A stretch of DNA of 53,913 bases from Ilumatobacteraceae bacterium (GCA_013213745.1 JABSQH010000009.1:1-53913); one strand, 5' to 3'. Positions 45,159 through 53,796 are shown, numbered from the stretch's first letter. Made by a program: numbers and translations. Notes: a model not told the origin generated them from the sequence alone.

Positions 45159-45938
45159 ATGAGCAGAACCCCATTGATCTCGGGCAACTGGAAGATGTAC
45201 CTCAACCATTTCGAGGCGATCCAGACGGTGCAGAAGCTGCACTACGTGACACCCACGGAGGTGTTCGACAGGGTCGAGGTGAGTGTGCATCCGCCGTTCA
45301 CCGACCTGCGGTCGGTGCAGACGGTGATCGAAAGCGAAGAGTTCGAATTCGCGCTCGGCGCCCAGCACTGCCACTTCGAAGATGCGGGCGCGTTCACCGG
45401 GGAGGTGTCGCCAGCGTTCCTCGAGAAGCTCAACGTCCGTTACGTGATCGTCGGCCACAGCGAGCGCCGTGAGCTGTTCGGCGAGACGGACGACATGGTG
45501 CACCGCAAGGTCGGCGCGATCATGAAGTACGAGATGACCCCGATCGTGTGCGTCGGTGAGACCTTGGTCGAACGCGAGTCCGGCGACACCGAAGCCAAGG
45601 TGCTCGGCCAGGTCACAGCAGCGCTGACCGACCGCAGTTCGGACCAGATCGCCAAGATCGTCATCGCCTACGAGCCGATTTGGGCGATCGGGACGGGGGT
45701 CAATGCCACTGCGGCCGATGCTCAAGCGGTGTGTGCGTCGATTCGCGGGCGCGTCGCGGAACTTGCCGATGCCGACACCGCCGCTGCGATCCGGATCCAG
45801 TACGGCGGGTCGGTCAAGCCCGGCAACGCTGAGGAACTGATGGGTCAGGCAGACATCGACGGGGCGCTCGTCGGCGGAGCCAGCCTGCACCCCGAAGACT
45901 TCGCCCGCATCGTCGAGCTCGCCGCCGCCACCCGCTGA
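45159..45938 (+). CDS. tpiA: Triosephosphate isomerase
   Basis: 259 residues. LISGNWKMYLNH (Asn and Lys of the active site), YVIVGHSERRELFGETD (His100), VIAYEPIWAIGTGVNATAAD (Glu172, with the mobile loop), IRIQYGGSVKPGNAEELMGQ and DGALVGGASLHPEDF are all present. It interconverts dihydroxyacetone phosphate and glyceraldehyde-3-phosphate. It is the third gene of the gap-pgk-tpiA unit; its stop codon lies within a hairpin that ends the unit. In related genomes secG usually follows directly, whereas here a transporter operon intervenes. Confidence 0.97.
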   Translation: MSRTPLISGNWKMYLNHFEAIQTVQKLHYVTPTEVFDRVEVSVHPPFTDLRSVQTVIESEEFEFALGAQHCHFEDAGAFTGEVSPAFLEKLNVRYVIVGHSERRELFGETDDMVHRKVGAIMKYEMTPIVCVGETLVERESGDTEAKVLGQVTAALTDRSSDQIAKIVIAYEPIWAIGTGVNATAADAQAVCASIRGRVAELADADTAAAIRIQYGGSVKPGNAEELMGQADIDGALVGGASLHPEDFARIVELAAATR

Positions 45939-45954
45939 ACCAGACGTCAGCGGG
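45931..45954 (+). terminator. Hairpin at the end of tpiA
   Basis: CCCGCTGA (45931-45938, containing the tpiA stop) pairs perfectly with TCAGCGGG (45947-45954) around ACCAGACG. It would close the gap-pgk-tpiA transcript ahead of the transporter operon. Confidence 0.55.
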
Positions 45955-46007
45955 GCTAGTCGACATCCCTGATAGCGGTGTTTTCACACGGCCGAAACAG
46001 TCCGTGC

Positions 46008-46038
46008 TTGTTCCTCACGGCTGGCGCGCTGCTATGGT
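46008..46038 (+). promoter_or_regulatory. Possible promoter of the peptide-transporter operon
   Basis: TTGTTC (46008-46013) and TATGGT (46033-46038, TAnnnT type) are 19 bases apart, about 130 bases upstream of the binding-protein start. The spacer is slightly long, so the assignment is weak. Confidence 0.3.
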
Positions 46039-46169
46039 TTGCGCACCCCTGATTCACCACGGGAGGAATCACGGCCGCCCCACGGTTGAACGCCGCGCTC
46101 ACGCGCGGGCGGTTCCTATGGTGCAACCGCACTCCCGTCATTAGGTATTCCATCCAGGAGGACAACTAC

Positions 46170-48074
46170 GTGAACAGCACACGACGGAGCAGCAAGCTCC
46201 TCGCGCTCGCAGCCGCGACCGCGCTCGTCGTTGCCGCATGCGGTAGCGACGATGACGACGACAGCGGCAGCAGCGGCGACGGCACGACTGCGACCACCGA
46301 AGCCGGCGGCGACGACACCACCGCAACCACCGAAGGGGGAGACTCCGGCGGTTCGGACACCACCGCAGCCGGCGGCGAGGGCGGCACCCTGATTTGGGCG
46401 CACGAGCAAGAACCGCCCGACATGCATCTCGACGACCCGAACAACAACCTGTCGATCACTTCGTGGATCCAGCAGTCGTTGCTCGACGGTCTGTACGGCG
46501 TCACCTCATCGACTGAGTTCTTCCCCGAGATGCTCGCGGAAGAGGGCGAGGTCGTCGACAACGGTGACGGCAGCGTGACGGTCAACTTCACCCTGCGTGA
46601 CGACCTGACGTGGAGCGACGGCACGCCCGTGACGTCGAACGACGTCAAGTTCCGCCAGGACGTCATCATGGCCCAGGACGGCACCGACGACGAGGGCGAG
46701 CCGAACTTCGTGTACCTCATCGGTGACCGCACCGGCTACGACACCGTGACCGACTTCACGATCGCCAGCGACACCGAGTTCAGCGTCACCTGGTCGGAGT
46801 TCTTCGCCGGCTGGAAGGCGCTGTACGACCGCGTGTTCCCAGCCCACGTCTTCTCCGATGATCCGGTCACGGCCGCCCAGGAGATGAACGAGGCGCTGCC
46901 CGAGTGGACGCTCGCCAGTGGCGACGTCGTTCCGTCGAGCGGACCGATGGTCTTCGATTCGTGGAACAAGGGCGTCCAGATGGACCTGGTGCGCAACGAC
47001 AGCTACGCCGGCTCGGTGAGCCCCGACGTCGTCCGCCAGGGCGAGGTCGCCTCGGTCGACGGCGTGCAGATCAACTTCGTGACCGACACCGACGCCCAGA
47101 TCGCGGCGCTCGAGGCGGCCGAAGCACAGATCATCTTCACCCAGCCGCAGCTGCAGTTCGAGTCGCTCGTTTCGAGTGATTCGTTCACCGTCGACAGCCA
47201 GGCCGGCCCGGTGTTCGAGCACTGGGGTCTGAACCTCAACAACGTGCACCTGGCCAAGCCAGAGGTGCGTGAGGCGCTCGCCTTTGCCATGAACAAGGCC
47301 GAGGTCATGGAAGGCCTGTACACGCCGTTGTTCCCCGACCTCCCAGCTGAGGGCCTGGGCAACACGTACTGGCTGTCCAACCAGAGCAACTACGAGGACC
47401 ACGCTGGTGAGCAGGGCTACGGCGCTGGTGACGTGGCGTCGGCCCAGGCTGCGCTCGAGTCGGCTGACTACGCCCAGAACGGCGACGGCATCTACGAGCA
47501 TCCCGAAGACGGCGTGCTCTCGCTGCGGGTCGGCACGACCGGCGGCAACCGTCTGCGTGAGATCCAGCAGGAACTCATCCAGGCGCAGATGGCCGATGCC
47601 GGCATCGAGATCGTCATCGACAACGTCGAAGGTGCGGCGTACTTCAGCGAGGTGCCGTTCTCGGCCGACGCGCTGGCTTGCGCTTCCTCCGGTGGCGCCG
47701 AGGGCAACTGCGACATCTGGGACATCACCCAGTTCGCGTGGGTCGGTGGCCCATGGCCCGGTGGCCAGAGCAACTCGTACCTGAGCGACTCGGGGAACAA
47801 CCCGTACGGCTTCCAGAACGCCGACTTCGACGCCCTCTCCACTGAGTGCGACGCGACGATCGACGACGCCGAGCGGGCTGCCTGCTACAACACCATGGAC
47901 ACCTACGTCACCACCTTGACGCAGGACCCCGAGCAGGGTCTGTTCATGCTGCCGTTGACGCAGAAGCCGAGCTTCTTCGGCTACACCTCACAGCTCAGCC
48001 AGGCGGCGGTCGCTCCCGACGCCAACAGCGCTGGCCCGCTGGTCAACGTCGTGGACTACGTGTTCGCCAGCTGA
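46170..48074 (+). CDS. Oligopeptide/dipeptide-type ABC transporter substrate-binding lipoprotein (SBP family 5)
   Basis: 634 residues from the GTG at 46170, preceded by a strong ribosome site AGGAGG at 46157-46162. The N-terminal LLALAAATALVVAACGSDDD is a lipoprotein signal with the lipobox Cys; a long Asp/Thr/Gly linker (about 26-75) follows, as in many actinobacterial lipoproteins. The bilobed SBP-5 domain starts near GGTLIWAHEQEPPDMHLDDP and includes FTLRDDLTWSDGTPVTSNDV, SGPMVFDSWNKGVQMDLVRN, VHLAKPEVREALAFAMNKAE and QYxxxAGI-like elements. It captures peptides, nickel chelates or sugars outside the membrane for the permeases; the substrate cannot be told from sequence. A stable hairpin separates it from the permease genes. 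Confidence 0.92.
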   Translation: MNSTRRSSKLLALAAATALVVAACGSDDDDDSGSSGDGTTATTEAGGDDTTATTEGGDSGGSDTTAAGGEGGTLIWAHEQEPPDMHLDDPNNNLSITSWIQQSLLDGLYGVTSSTEFFPEMLAEEGEVVDNGDGSVTVNFTLRDDLTWSDGTPVTSNDVKFRQDVIMAQDGTDDEGEPNFVYLIGDRTGYDTVTDFTIASDTEFSVTWSEFFAGWKALYDRVFPAHVFSDDPVTAAQEMNEALPEWTLASGDVVPSSGPMVFDSWNKGVQMDLVRNDSYAGSVSPDVVRQGEVASVDGVQINFVTDTDAQIAALEAAEAQIIFTQPQLQFESLVSSDSFTVDSQAGPVFEHWGLNLNNVHLAKPEVREALAFAMNKAEVMEGLYTPLFPDLPAEGLGNTYWLSNQSNYEDHAGEQGYGAGDVASAQAALESADYAQNGDGIYEHPEDGVLSLRVGTTGGNRLREIQQELIQAQMADAGIEIVIDNVEGAAYFSEVPFSADALACASSGGAEGNCDIWDITQFAWVGGPWPGGQSNSYLSDSGNNPYGFQNADFDALSTECDATIDDAERAACYNTMDTYVTTLTQDPEQGLFMLPLTQKPSFFGYTSQLSQAAVAPDANSAGPLVNVVDYVFAS

Positions 48075-48098
48075 TCACGTAGCAACCATCGATTGATC

Positions 48099-48131
48099 GG
48101 GGTGCGGGCGCCGCAGCGGCGTCCGCACCCC
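48099..48131 (+). terminator. Strong hairpin between binding-protein and permease genes (attenuator-like)
   Basis: GGGGTGCGGGCGCCG (48099-48113) pairs with CGGCGTCCGCACCCC (48117-48131) around CAG, a 15-base stem with one G-T pair. It lies in the 113-base gap after the binding-protein stop. It probably lowers readthrough or protects the upstream mRNA, so that binding protein is made in excess over membrane components. Confidence 0.65.
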
Positions 48132-48187
48132 GGCCATTCGGCTCGGCGTCGAGGGGATCGTCGAGTTCGGTTTACGATCTCACCGCC

Positions 48188-49144
48188 GTGTTTGCCTACA
48201 TCACTCGACGGGTACTGGTGTCGATTCCGCTGCTGGCGGTCGCGCTGTATCTCGTCTTCATTGGGGTCTCACTGACGACCGACCCACGCGCCGACTTCTA
48301 CCTGTGCCTACCGCGTTGTCAGGACGGATTCGATCGGATCACCGAGGTGTACAACCTCGACACCAACGTGTGGCTCCGTCCGTTCATCTGGTTCGGCGAA
48401 GCGCTGACCGGAGACTTGGGGGAATCGACCACGATCGGTCAGCCGGTCACCGAGGTGCTGCGCACCCGGGGCTGGAATACTGCGATGATCGCCGTTCCGG
48501 CGTTCCTGGTCTCCGCAATCTTCGCCCTCTTGCTGTCGGTGTACTCCGCTCGCCATCAGTACACCTTCGGCGACTACTTCTTCACCGGCCTCGCCTTCGT
48601 CGGCCTGGCCTTCCCGTCGTTCGTCCTCGCGCTGGTGATCCAGAACATCTTCGGCGTACAGTTCCAGAACTGGTTCGGCGTGAAGCCGTTCAACACCGGA
48701 CGCAAGACCGGGACCAACTTCTTGGAGCTGCTCCGCGACATCACCTTGCCGGCGATGTCGCTGGCCATCTTGTTCATCTCCGCCGACAGTCGCTTCGGTC
48801 GGGCGTCGATGCTCGAGACGCTCAACCAGGACTACATCCGCACGGCACGGGCCAAGGGAATCTCGGAGCGATCGGTCGTGTGGAAGCACGCACTGCGTAA
48901 TGCGCTGATCCCGCTCGTGACGTTGTGGGCGCTGAACTTCTCCGCCCTGCTCAGCGGCTCGGTCGTCACCGAGTCGATCTTCTCCTGGCCCGGTCTCGGA
49001 CCTGCCTTCATCACCGGCTTGCAGGCTTCCGACCTCGATCTCGTTCTCGGCATCGTGCTGCTCACCGGCTCGATCGTCGTCGTGTTCAACCTGATCGCCG
49101 ACGTGCTGTACGGCGTTCTCGACCCACGGATTCGATTGAACTGA
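48188..49144 (+). CDS. ABC transporter permease, OppB/DppB type
   Basis: 318 residues, GTG start (VFAYITRRVLVSIPLLAVAL). The N-terminal membrane segment and a long periplasmic loop (about 35-95) are typical of OppB-type permeases; further segments lie at about 98-120, 132-155, 195-215, 245-265 and 285-305. The cytoplasmic coupling (EAA) loop is IRTARAKGISERSVVWKHAL followed by RNALIPL. The stop overlaps the next start (TGATG). It forms the channel with the OppC-type partner. Confidence 0.93.
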   Translation: MFAYITRRVLVSIPLLAVALYLVFIGVSLTTDPRADFYLCLPRCQDGFDRITEVYNLDTNVWLRPFIWFGEALTGDLGESTTIGQPVTEVLRTRGWNTAMIAVPAFLVSAIFALLLSVYSARHQYTFGDYFFTGLAFVGLAFPSFVLALVIQNIFGVQFQNWFGVKPFNTGRKTGTNFLELLRDITLPAMSLAILFISADSRFGRASMLETLNQDYIRTARAKGISERSVVWKHALRNALIPLVTLWALNFSALLSGSVVTESIFSWPGLGPAFITGLQASDLDLVLGIVLLTGSIVVVFNLIADVLYGVLDPRIRLN

Positions 49145-50289
49145 TGGCTGACACTTCCGAAGCGACCGAAATCGCCACCGAAGAGCTACGCGATGCGGAG
49201 GTCCACGGGCCCCGCGATCACGGCAATCCGGAACAGGCGCCCTTGTTCTCGGCCGGGGAGGTCGAAGGCCTCACCGAGAAGCCGAAGTCGTTCGGCCGAC
49301 TCACGTGGGAGAAGTTCATCCGTCACCGGCTGGCGCTTGTTGGCCTCGTCGGGTTGTTGGTGATCGTCGCTGCGTTCTTCATCGCCCCGTACTTCAGCAA
49401 CTACGCCTTCGACCAGCGCAACGTGCGAGACCGCTTGGTGGGCCCGTCGTGGGACCATCCCTTCGGCACCGACGAGATCGGACGCGATCTCTTCGTGCGC
49501 ACCGCACAAGGCGGTCGGTACTCGATGCGCATCGGGTTGATGGCGGCGGTGATCGCTACCGTCATCGGAACACTGTTCGGCGCCGTGGCGGCGTACTTCG
49601 GTCGCTGGGTCGACGTGGCCATCTCCCAGCTGATCAACCTCGTGCTGGTCGTGCCGGCGCTGCTGATCCTGGCGGTGTTCGCCCTCTACTTCGGCCGCGA
49701 CGCCAACCGTCTGGCGCTCGTGCTGGCCTTGCTGCTGTGGACCCGAATTGCCCGTGTGGTGCGTGGTGTGGTGCTGTCGATCAAGGAGGCCGACTACGTG
49801 ATGGCGGCCAGAGCCGCCGGCGCGTCCCACGGGAGGATCATCGGTCGACACGTGTTGCCGAACGTGATCGGCGCCGTGGTGGTCGAGGTGACGTTGCTCG
49901 TCGGCACCGTGATCGTGCTCGAGTCGACCCTGTCGTTCCTCGGGCTCGGCGTGCAGCGACCCAACGCGTCGCTGGGGACGCTCGTTGCTGACGCCAAGGG
50001 TTCGATCGCCACCGACCCTGTGCGGGTGTTGATGCCGGGCTTCTTCATCGTGCTCATCGTGTTGTGCATCAACTTCATCGGTGACGGTCTCCGCGACGCG
50101 CTCGACCCGAAGGCCAAGGTCGAGGGCGGCAAGTTCGACTCGAAGAAGGCCGCCAAAAAGCGCCGCAAGGACGGCGCCAAGGCCGGCGGCATCGATGGGC
50201 GCACCCGTGGGAGCGCATTGACGGTGGGCGGTGGACGCCTGACCGGGTCTGTCGAGCAAGGCAGCAATTCCACGCCGGGTGCACCGTGA
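49144..50289 (+). CDS. ABC transporter permease, OppC/DppC type, with basic C-terminal extension
   Basis: 381 residues from the ATG at 49144 (MADTSEATEIATEELRDAEV). An N-terminal cytoplasmic stretch of about 60 residues precedes the first membrane helix (LALVGLVGLLVIVAAFFIAP). The loop HPFGTDEIGRDLFVRTAQGG is the conserved OppC motif, and the coupling loop is VMAARAAGASHGRIIGRHVL followed by PNVIGA. After the last helix a roughly 60-residue tail rich in Lys, Arg and Gly (KKAAKKRRKDGAKAGGIDGR) is unusual for the family. It overlaps the next gene by 4 bases (GTGA). Confidence 0.93.
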   Translation: MADTSEATEIATEELRDAEVHGPRDHGNPEQAPLFSAGEVEGLTEKPKSFGRLTWEKFIRHRLALVGLVGLLVIVAAFFIAPYFSNYAFDQRNVRDRLVGPSWDHPFGTDEIGRDLFVRTAQGGRYSMRIGLMAAVIATVIGTLFGAVAAYFGRWVDVAISQLINLVLVVPALLILAVFALYFGRDANRLALVLALLLWTRIARVVRGVVLSIKEADYVMAARAAGASHGRIIGRHVLPNVIGAVVVEVTLLVGTVIVLESTLSFLGLGVQRPNASLGTLVADAKGSIATDPVRVLMPGFFIVLIVLCINFIGDGLRDALDPKAKVEGGKFDSKKAAKKRRKDGAKAGGIDGRTRGSALTVGGGRLTGSVEQGSNSTPGAP

Positions 50290-51302
50290 CGTACTCCAAC
50301 GGTTCAACGCCGCCGCCGCTGCTCGCCGTCGACGATCTCTCGGTCGGCTTCCACAACCGCGAGGGTGTGGTGCGCGCCGTGAGCAACGTGTCGTTCGAGA
50401 TCAATCCTGGTGAGGTGCTGGCCGTGGTCGGCGAGTCGGGTTCGGGCAAGTCGGTGACGGCCTTGGCACTGATGCAGTTGCATCCCCGCAACACCGAGAT
50501 CACCGGCGACGTGATCTTCGATGGGATGGACCTGTTGTCGATGGAAGACGAGGAGATGCGTTCCATCCGCGGTCGCGACATCGCCATGATCTTCCAAGAC
50601 CCGATGACGGCGATGAACCCGGTGTTCTCGGTCGGCGATCAAATCGTCGAGTCGATCGTCTTGCACTCTGACATCAACAAGAAAGAGGCGTGGAACAAGG
50701 CCGTCGATCTCTTGGCCAGCGTCGGCGTGCCCGAGCCGAAGCGGCGGGCCTCGCAGTACCCCCACGAGTACTCGGGTGGTATGCGCCAGCGAGCGATGAT
50801 CGCCATGGCGATCGCCAACGATCCCAAGCTGCTCATCGCCGACGAGCCGACCACTGCGCTCGACGTGACCGTGCAGGCCCAGGTGATGGAGGTGCTCTAC
50901 GAGGTCCAGGAACAGACCGGGTCGGCGATGATGCTGATCACCCACGACCTCGGTCTCGTCGCCGGCGCTGCCGACCGGGTGCAGGTGATGTACGCCTCTC
51001 GATTGATGGAAACCGGTGGCGTCGACGACGTGTTCTACCGGTCTCGCAATCCCTATACCAGGGCGTTGCTCGACTCGATTCCCGACCTCGAGACGGTCAA
51101 AGAGACGCTCAATTCGATCCCTGGCAACCCGCCGAGCCTGGCGCACCCGCCACCGGGATGTGCGTTCGCCCCACGTTGTTCGATGGCGATTCCCGATTGC
51201 GCCGAGGGTGTGCCCGATCTGGTCGCGCTCGACGAACCCGGCCACGCCAGCAGGTGCATCCGGACAGCCGACATCGAGGTTGCAGTGGAGGCGACGGTAT
51301 GA
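50286..51302 (+). CDS. Peptide ABC transporter ATP-binding protein, OppD/DppD type
   Basis: 338 residues, GTG start. Walker A VVGESGSGKSVTALA, Q-loop IAMIFQDPMTAMNPVFSVGD, signature YSGGMRQRAMIAMAIAN, Walker B LLIADEPTTALDVTVQAQVM and the H-loop MLITHDLGLVAGAADRV are intact. The C-terminal oligopeptide/dipeptide transporter region (PYTRALLDSIPDLE and GCAFAPRCSMAIPDC) contains the cysteines that can hold an iron-sulfur cluster in some members. It powers transport with the OppF-type subunit. The stop overlaps the next start (ATGA). Confidence 0.94.
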   Translation: MTYSNGSTPPPLLAVDDLSVGFHNREGVVRAVSNVSFEINPGEVLAVVGESGSGKSVTALALMQLHPRNTEITGDVIFDGMDLLSMEDEEMRSIRGRDIAMIFQDPMTAMNPVFSVGDQIVESIVLHSDINKKEAWNKAVDLLASVGVPEPKRRASQYPHEYSGGMRQRAMIAMAIANDPKLLIADEPTTALDVTVQAQVMEVLYEVQEQTGSAMMLITHDLGLVAGAADRVQVMYASRLMETGGVDDVFYRSRNPYTRALLDSIPDLETVKETLNSIPGNPPSLAHPPPGCAFAPRCSMAIPDCAEGVPDLVALDEPGHASRCIRTADIEVAVEATV

Positions 51303-52435
51303 CCGACACGCCTGATCGCGACGACACCGATCGCAACAGCATCGACCTCGGCGCCGACGCCTCGCCGTTCGACTCTGGCGCAGTCTCGACCCTCGAGGTC
51401 GGCGAACCATTGCTGCGGGTGCGCAATCTGGTCAAGGAGTTCCCGATCCGCGCCGGCGTGTTCCGCCGACAGGTGGGCTCGGTGAAAGCCGTTTCCGACG
51501 TCAGCTTCAACCTGTTCCCCGACGAGACGCTCGGTGTGGTGGGCGAGTCCGGCTGCGGCAAGTCGACACTCGGCCGATCGTTGCTGCGGTTGATCGAACC
51601 GACCTCCGGCACGGTCACGTTCGGCGATGAGGACGTCACACTCGCCGGGAGGCGTCGCCTGCAGCAGTTGCGCAGCGATCTGCAGATGGTGTTCCAGGAC
51701 CCGTACGCGTCGCTCAACCCGCGCCTGCCGATTCGCGACATCGTCGGTGAGCCGATGCGCATCCACGGCGTCTCCCGCAAGGAAGCCAAGGAACGCGTCG
51801 GCGATCTGTTGAACCGGGTGGGATTGCTGGCCGAGCACGGCAACCGCTACCCGCACGAATTCTCGGGCGGCCAGCGTCAGCGCATCGGCATCGCCCGTTC
51901 GCTGGCGCTGCGGCCGAAAGTGATCGTGCTGGACGAGCCGGTGTCGGCACTCGACGTGTCGATCCAGGCGCAGGTGCTCAACCTGCTCGACGAACTGCAA
52001 GACGAGTTCGACCTCTCGTACATCTTCATCGCTCACGACCTGTCGGTGGTGCGTCATACCAGTGACCGCATCGCCGTGATGTATCTCGGGCGCCTTGCCG
52101 AAGTGACCGACCGCACGACCCTGTACGACGAGCCGGCCCACCCGTACACGCAATCGCTGTTGTCGGCGGTTCCTGTGGCCGACCCCAAGCGCGAGCGGGA
52201 ACGCAAGCGGATCATCCTCCAGGGCGACGTTCCCAGCCCGGCCAACCCGCCAAAGGGCTGCCGTTTCCACCCGCGGTGCCCAGTGGCCAAGGACAAGTGC
52301 TCGGTCGAAACCCCGGAGCTCACCGAGATCACGCCGGGTCACTACGTGTCGTGCCATTACCCGCTGATCGCCGGCGAGACGCTGCTCGATCGCACCCGGA
52401 CTCTCGGTCGCAACGTCGACATCGCCCATCACTGA
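51299..52435 (+). CDS. Peptide ABC transporter ATP-binding protein, OppF/DppF type
   Basis: 378 residues from the ATG at 51299; about 35 acidic residues precede the conserved PLLRVRNLVKEFPIRAGVFR. Walker A VVGESGCGKSTLGRSLLRLI, Q-loop LQMVFQDPYASLNPRLPIRD, signature FSGGQRQRIGIARSLALRPK, Walker B VIVLDEPVSALDVSIQAQVL and the H-loop FIAHDLSVVRHTSDRI are intact. The C-terminal extension has HPYTQSLLSAVPVADPKRER and CRFHPRCPVAKDKC cysteines as in OppD. It is the last ATPase of the five-gene transporter; the PH-domain gene follows 7 bases later. Confidence 0.94.
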   Translation: MTDTPDRDDTDRNSIDLGADASPFDSGAVSTLEVGEPLLRVRNLVKEFPIRAGVFRRQVGSVKAVSDVSFNLFPDETLGVVGESGCGKSTLGRSLLRLIEPTSGTVTFGDEDVTLAGRRRLQQLRSDLQMVFQDPYASLNPRLPIRDIVGEPMRIHGVSRKEAKERVGDLLNRVGLLAEHGNRYPHEFSGGQRQRIGIARSLALRPKVIVLDEPVSALDVSIQAQVLNLLDELQDEFDLSYIFIAHDLSVVRHTSDRIAVMYLGRLAEVTDRTTLYDEPAHPYTQSLLSAVPVADPKRERERKRIILQGDVPSPANPPKGCRFHPRCPVAKDKCSVETPELTEITPGHYVSCHYPLIAGETLLDRTRTLGRNVDIAHH

Positions 52436-52442
52436 CCGCGCC

Positions 52443-52976
52443 GTGGGCGACACCGAGCAAAGGGCGTCGGTCACGCTCCACTCGTCATGGCGGGGGTGCA
52501 TCGGCACGATGTTCGGGGCGACGATCCTGTTGGCGGTTGGCGCGTTCGCCGTTGCCGTCGCCGGGTGGCGCGTGATTCCCACGGCGATTCTGGTGGTCGG
52601 CGTGATTGCGGTGATCGTCGTGTTGTTCGACTACCCGATCGCCACGACGTTCGATGCACGGGGTGTCGAGCGACGGATGGCGTTTCGTCGTCAGCTCATC
52701 CCGTGGGATGACGTCACCCGCCTCGTTCGTTCGCGGCCGAGCTTTTCGTTCGGTGTCCGCAAGTTCACCCACGGCGGGTTCACCGCGAACGTCGGCCGTC
52801 GGCGCTACCTGCTGGTCGATCAGGGCGAGGGCCTCGACGAGTTCGATCGTCTGGACACCCTCGTCGAGGACCTCGATGTCGACGTCGCCTTCGACGAGAT
52901 CGAGCCGCCCCGCGAAGGGGCGACGGCGACGTGGACGTACCGTCGCCGCAAGTGGATGCCCGACGACCTGGGCTGA
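52443..52976 (+). CDS. PH-domain-like membrane protein of unknown function
   Basis: 177 residues, GTG start (VGDTEQRASVTLHSSWRGCI). Two hydrophobic stretches (about 20-40 and 45-63) are followed by a bacterial PH-like half: TTFDARGVERRMAFRRQLIP, WDDVTRLVRSRPSFSFGVR and RRYLLVDQGEGLDEFDRLDT. Such small membrane proteins with a bPH domain are common beside other genes in actinobacteria and have no known role. It lies 7 bases after the OppF-type gene and probably shares its transcript by position only. Confidence 0.7.
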   Translation: MGDTEQRASVTLHSSWRGCIGTMFGATILLAVGAFAVAVAGWRVIPTAILVVGVIAVIVVLFDYPIATTFDARGVERRMAFRRQLIPWDDVTRLVRSRPSFSFGVRKFTHGGFTANVGRRRYLLVDQGEGLDEFDRLDTLVEDLDVDVAFDEIEPPREGATATWTYRRRKWMPDDLG

Positions 52977-52996
52977 CGCGCCCCAACCGCTGCGCT

Positions 52997-53013
52997 CGCC
53001 CCACTGTGGGGCG
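52997..53013. terminator. Hairpin between the PH-domain gene and secG
   Basis: CGCCCC (52997-53002) pairs with GGGGCG (53008-53013), extended inwards by AC/GT, 20 bases after the PH-domain stop. It would end the transporter transcript ahead of secG. Confidence 0.45.
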
Positions 53014-53130
53014 CTCCTGTCGCGGTCTTGGGCACCCACACGCCCCACACCACCGGACGGGGCGGGGCGGGACAGAGTGCCGCTGAGCCCGGCATCGGGT
53101 TTGTAGATCGGCTCGGTAGCATGGCGGGCC

Positions 53131-53373
53131 GTGCGAGACGTGATCCTGTACATCACCTTGGTGCTCAACGTGGTTTCCATGGGCGCCCTGATCGCTGGCA
53201 TCCTCATGCACAGCGGTCGTGGTGGTGGCCTCTCCGACATGTTCGGGGGCGGCGGGGGAGCGGCGCTCGGGTCGACTGCGGCCGAGCGCAACCTCAACCG
53301 GATCACCTTCGTGTTTGCGCTGATCTGGATCTTCACCCTTCTGGCGCTGAGCTTCTTGCTCCCCGTCATCTGA
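53131..53373 (+). CDS. secG: Preprotein translocase subunit SecG
   Basis: 80 residues, GTG start (VRDVILYITLVLNVVSMGAL). Two membrane helices (about 4-24 and 55-78) flank the conserved SecG loop HSGRGGGLSDMFGGGGGAAL followed by GSTAAERNLNRIT. SecG assists SecYE in translocation. In actinobacteria it commonly closes the gap-pgk-tpiA cluster, and here it is separated from tpiA by the 6.5-kb transporter region; it precedes tRNA-Leu by 58 bases. Confidence 0.93.
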   Translation: MRDVILYITLVLNVVSMGALIAGILMHSGRGGGLSDMFGGGGGAALGSTAAERNLNRITFVFALIWIFTLLALSFLLPVI

Positions 53374-53431
53374 CGGGTGGGTGCCACAGCGCAGCTGCGG
53401 TAGGATCTCAGACCTTCACGAACACCACTAC

Positions 53432-53519
53432 GTCGGAGTGGCGGAATTGGCAGACGCGCTAGCTTGAGGTGCTAGTGCCCTACTTAATGGGCGTGGGGGT
53501 TCAAGTCCCCCCTCCGACA
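53432..53519 (+). tRNA. tRNA-Leu, anticodon GAG
   Basis: A class II tRNA. The acceptor stem GTCGGAG (53432-53438) pairs with CTCCGAC (53512-53518), discriminator A at 53519. The anticodon stem CTAGC/GCTAG (53459-53463, 53471-53475) holds loop TTGAGGT with anticodon GAG (53466-53468). A long variable arm (TGCCCTACTTAATGGGCG region) marks it as Leu or Ser. The T-arm GGGGG-TTCAAGT-CCCCC is at 53495-53511. CCA is not encoded. A TAGGAT at 53401-53406 may be its -10 element. Confidence 0.97.
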
Positions 53520-53765
53520 CACAGCGCTCCGAGCGCATGTACTGCCGGTCGATTCGAGCCGCGTGGCGCCGGTTGTCGTTGGCTGCGACGTCGAAGGTTC
53601 GTCGGGAACGCCCCCTAATCCGGCGATCAGGGGCAGGCTGTTCGCGCTTGCTCGACGAGGGTTATGGGACGCTCGACGCACTCGGTACGTGCCATACCAG
53701 TGCGGGCTCGTTCCGGACCGCGGTGTGAGCGATATGCGCTAGCAAGCGACGGCAGCTTCGCTGAA
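53520..53765. other. Intergenic region after tRNA-Leu with one imperfect hairpin
   Basis: I see no convincing gene. CCCCTAATC (53612-53620) and GATCAGGGG (53625-53633) form a 9-base stem with one A-C mismatch and a CGGC loop, possibly the tRNA terminator. A stretch downstream of a tRNA can be an integration site, but no attachment repeat is visible within the window. Confidence 0.35.
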
Positions 53766-53796
53766 GTGGCTACACTTTCCGCATGAATGTAGCCAC
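53766..53796. promoter_or_regulatory. Operator palindrome over the antitoxin start codon
   Basis: GTGGCTACA (53766-53774) and TGTAGCCAC (53788-53796) are perfect 9-base inverted copies 13 bases apart, with the ATG (53783) between them. This layout is typical of the autoregulated operator of Phd/YefM or VapB toxin-antitoxin operons. Confidence 0.6.

Noticed and set aside
51053-52582. A 509-codon minus-strand open frame opposite the OppD/OppF genes
   Set aside because: Low-complexity antisense shadow of two well-supported ATPase genes.
53537-53728. A 63-codon open frame between tRNA-Leu and the antitoxin
   Set aside because: No ribosome site, no recognisable motif, and Arg/Ser-rich composition typical of random GC-rich sequence.
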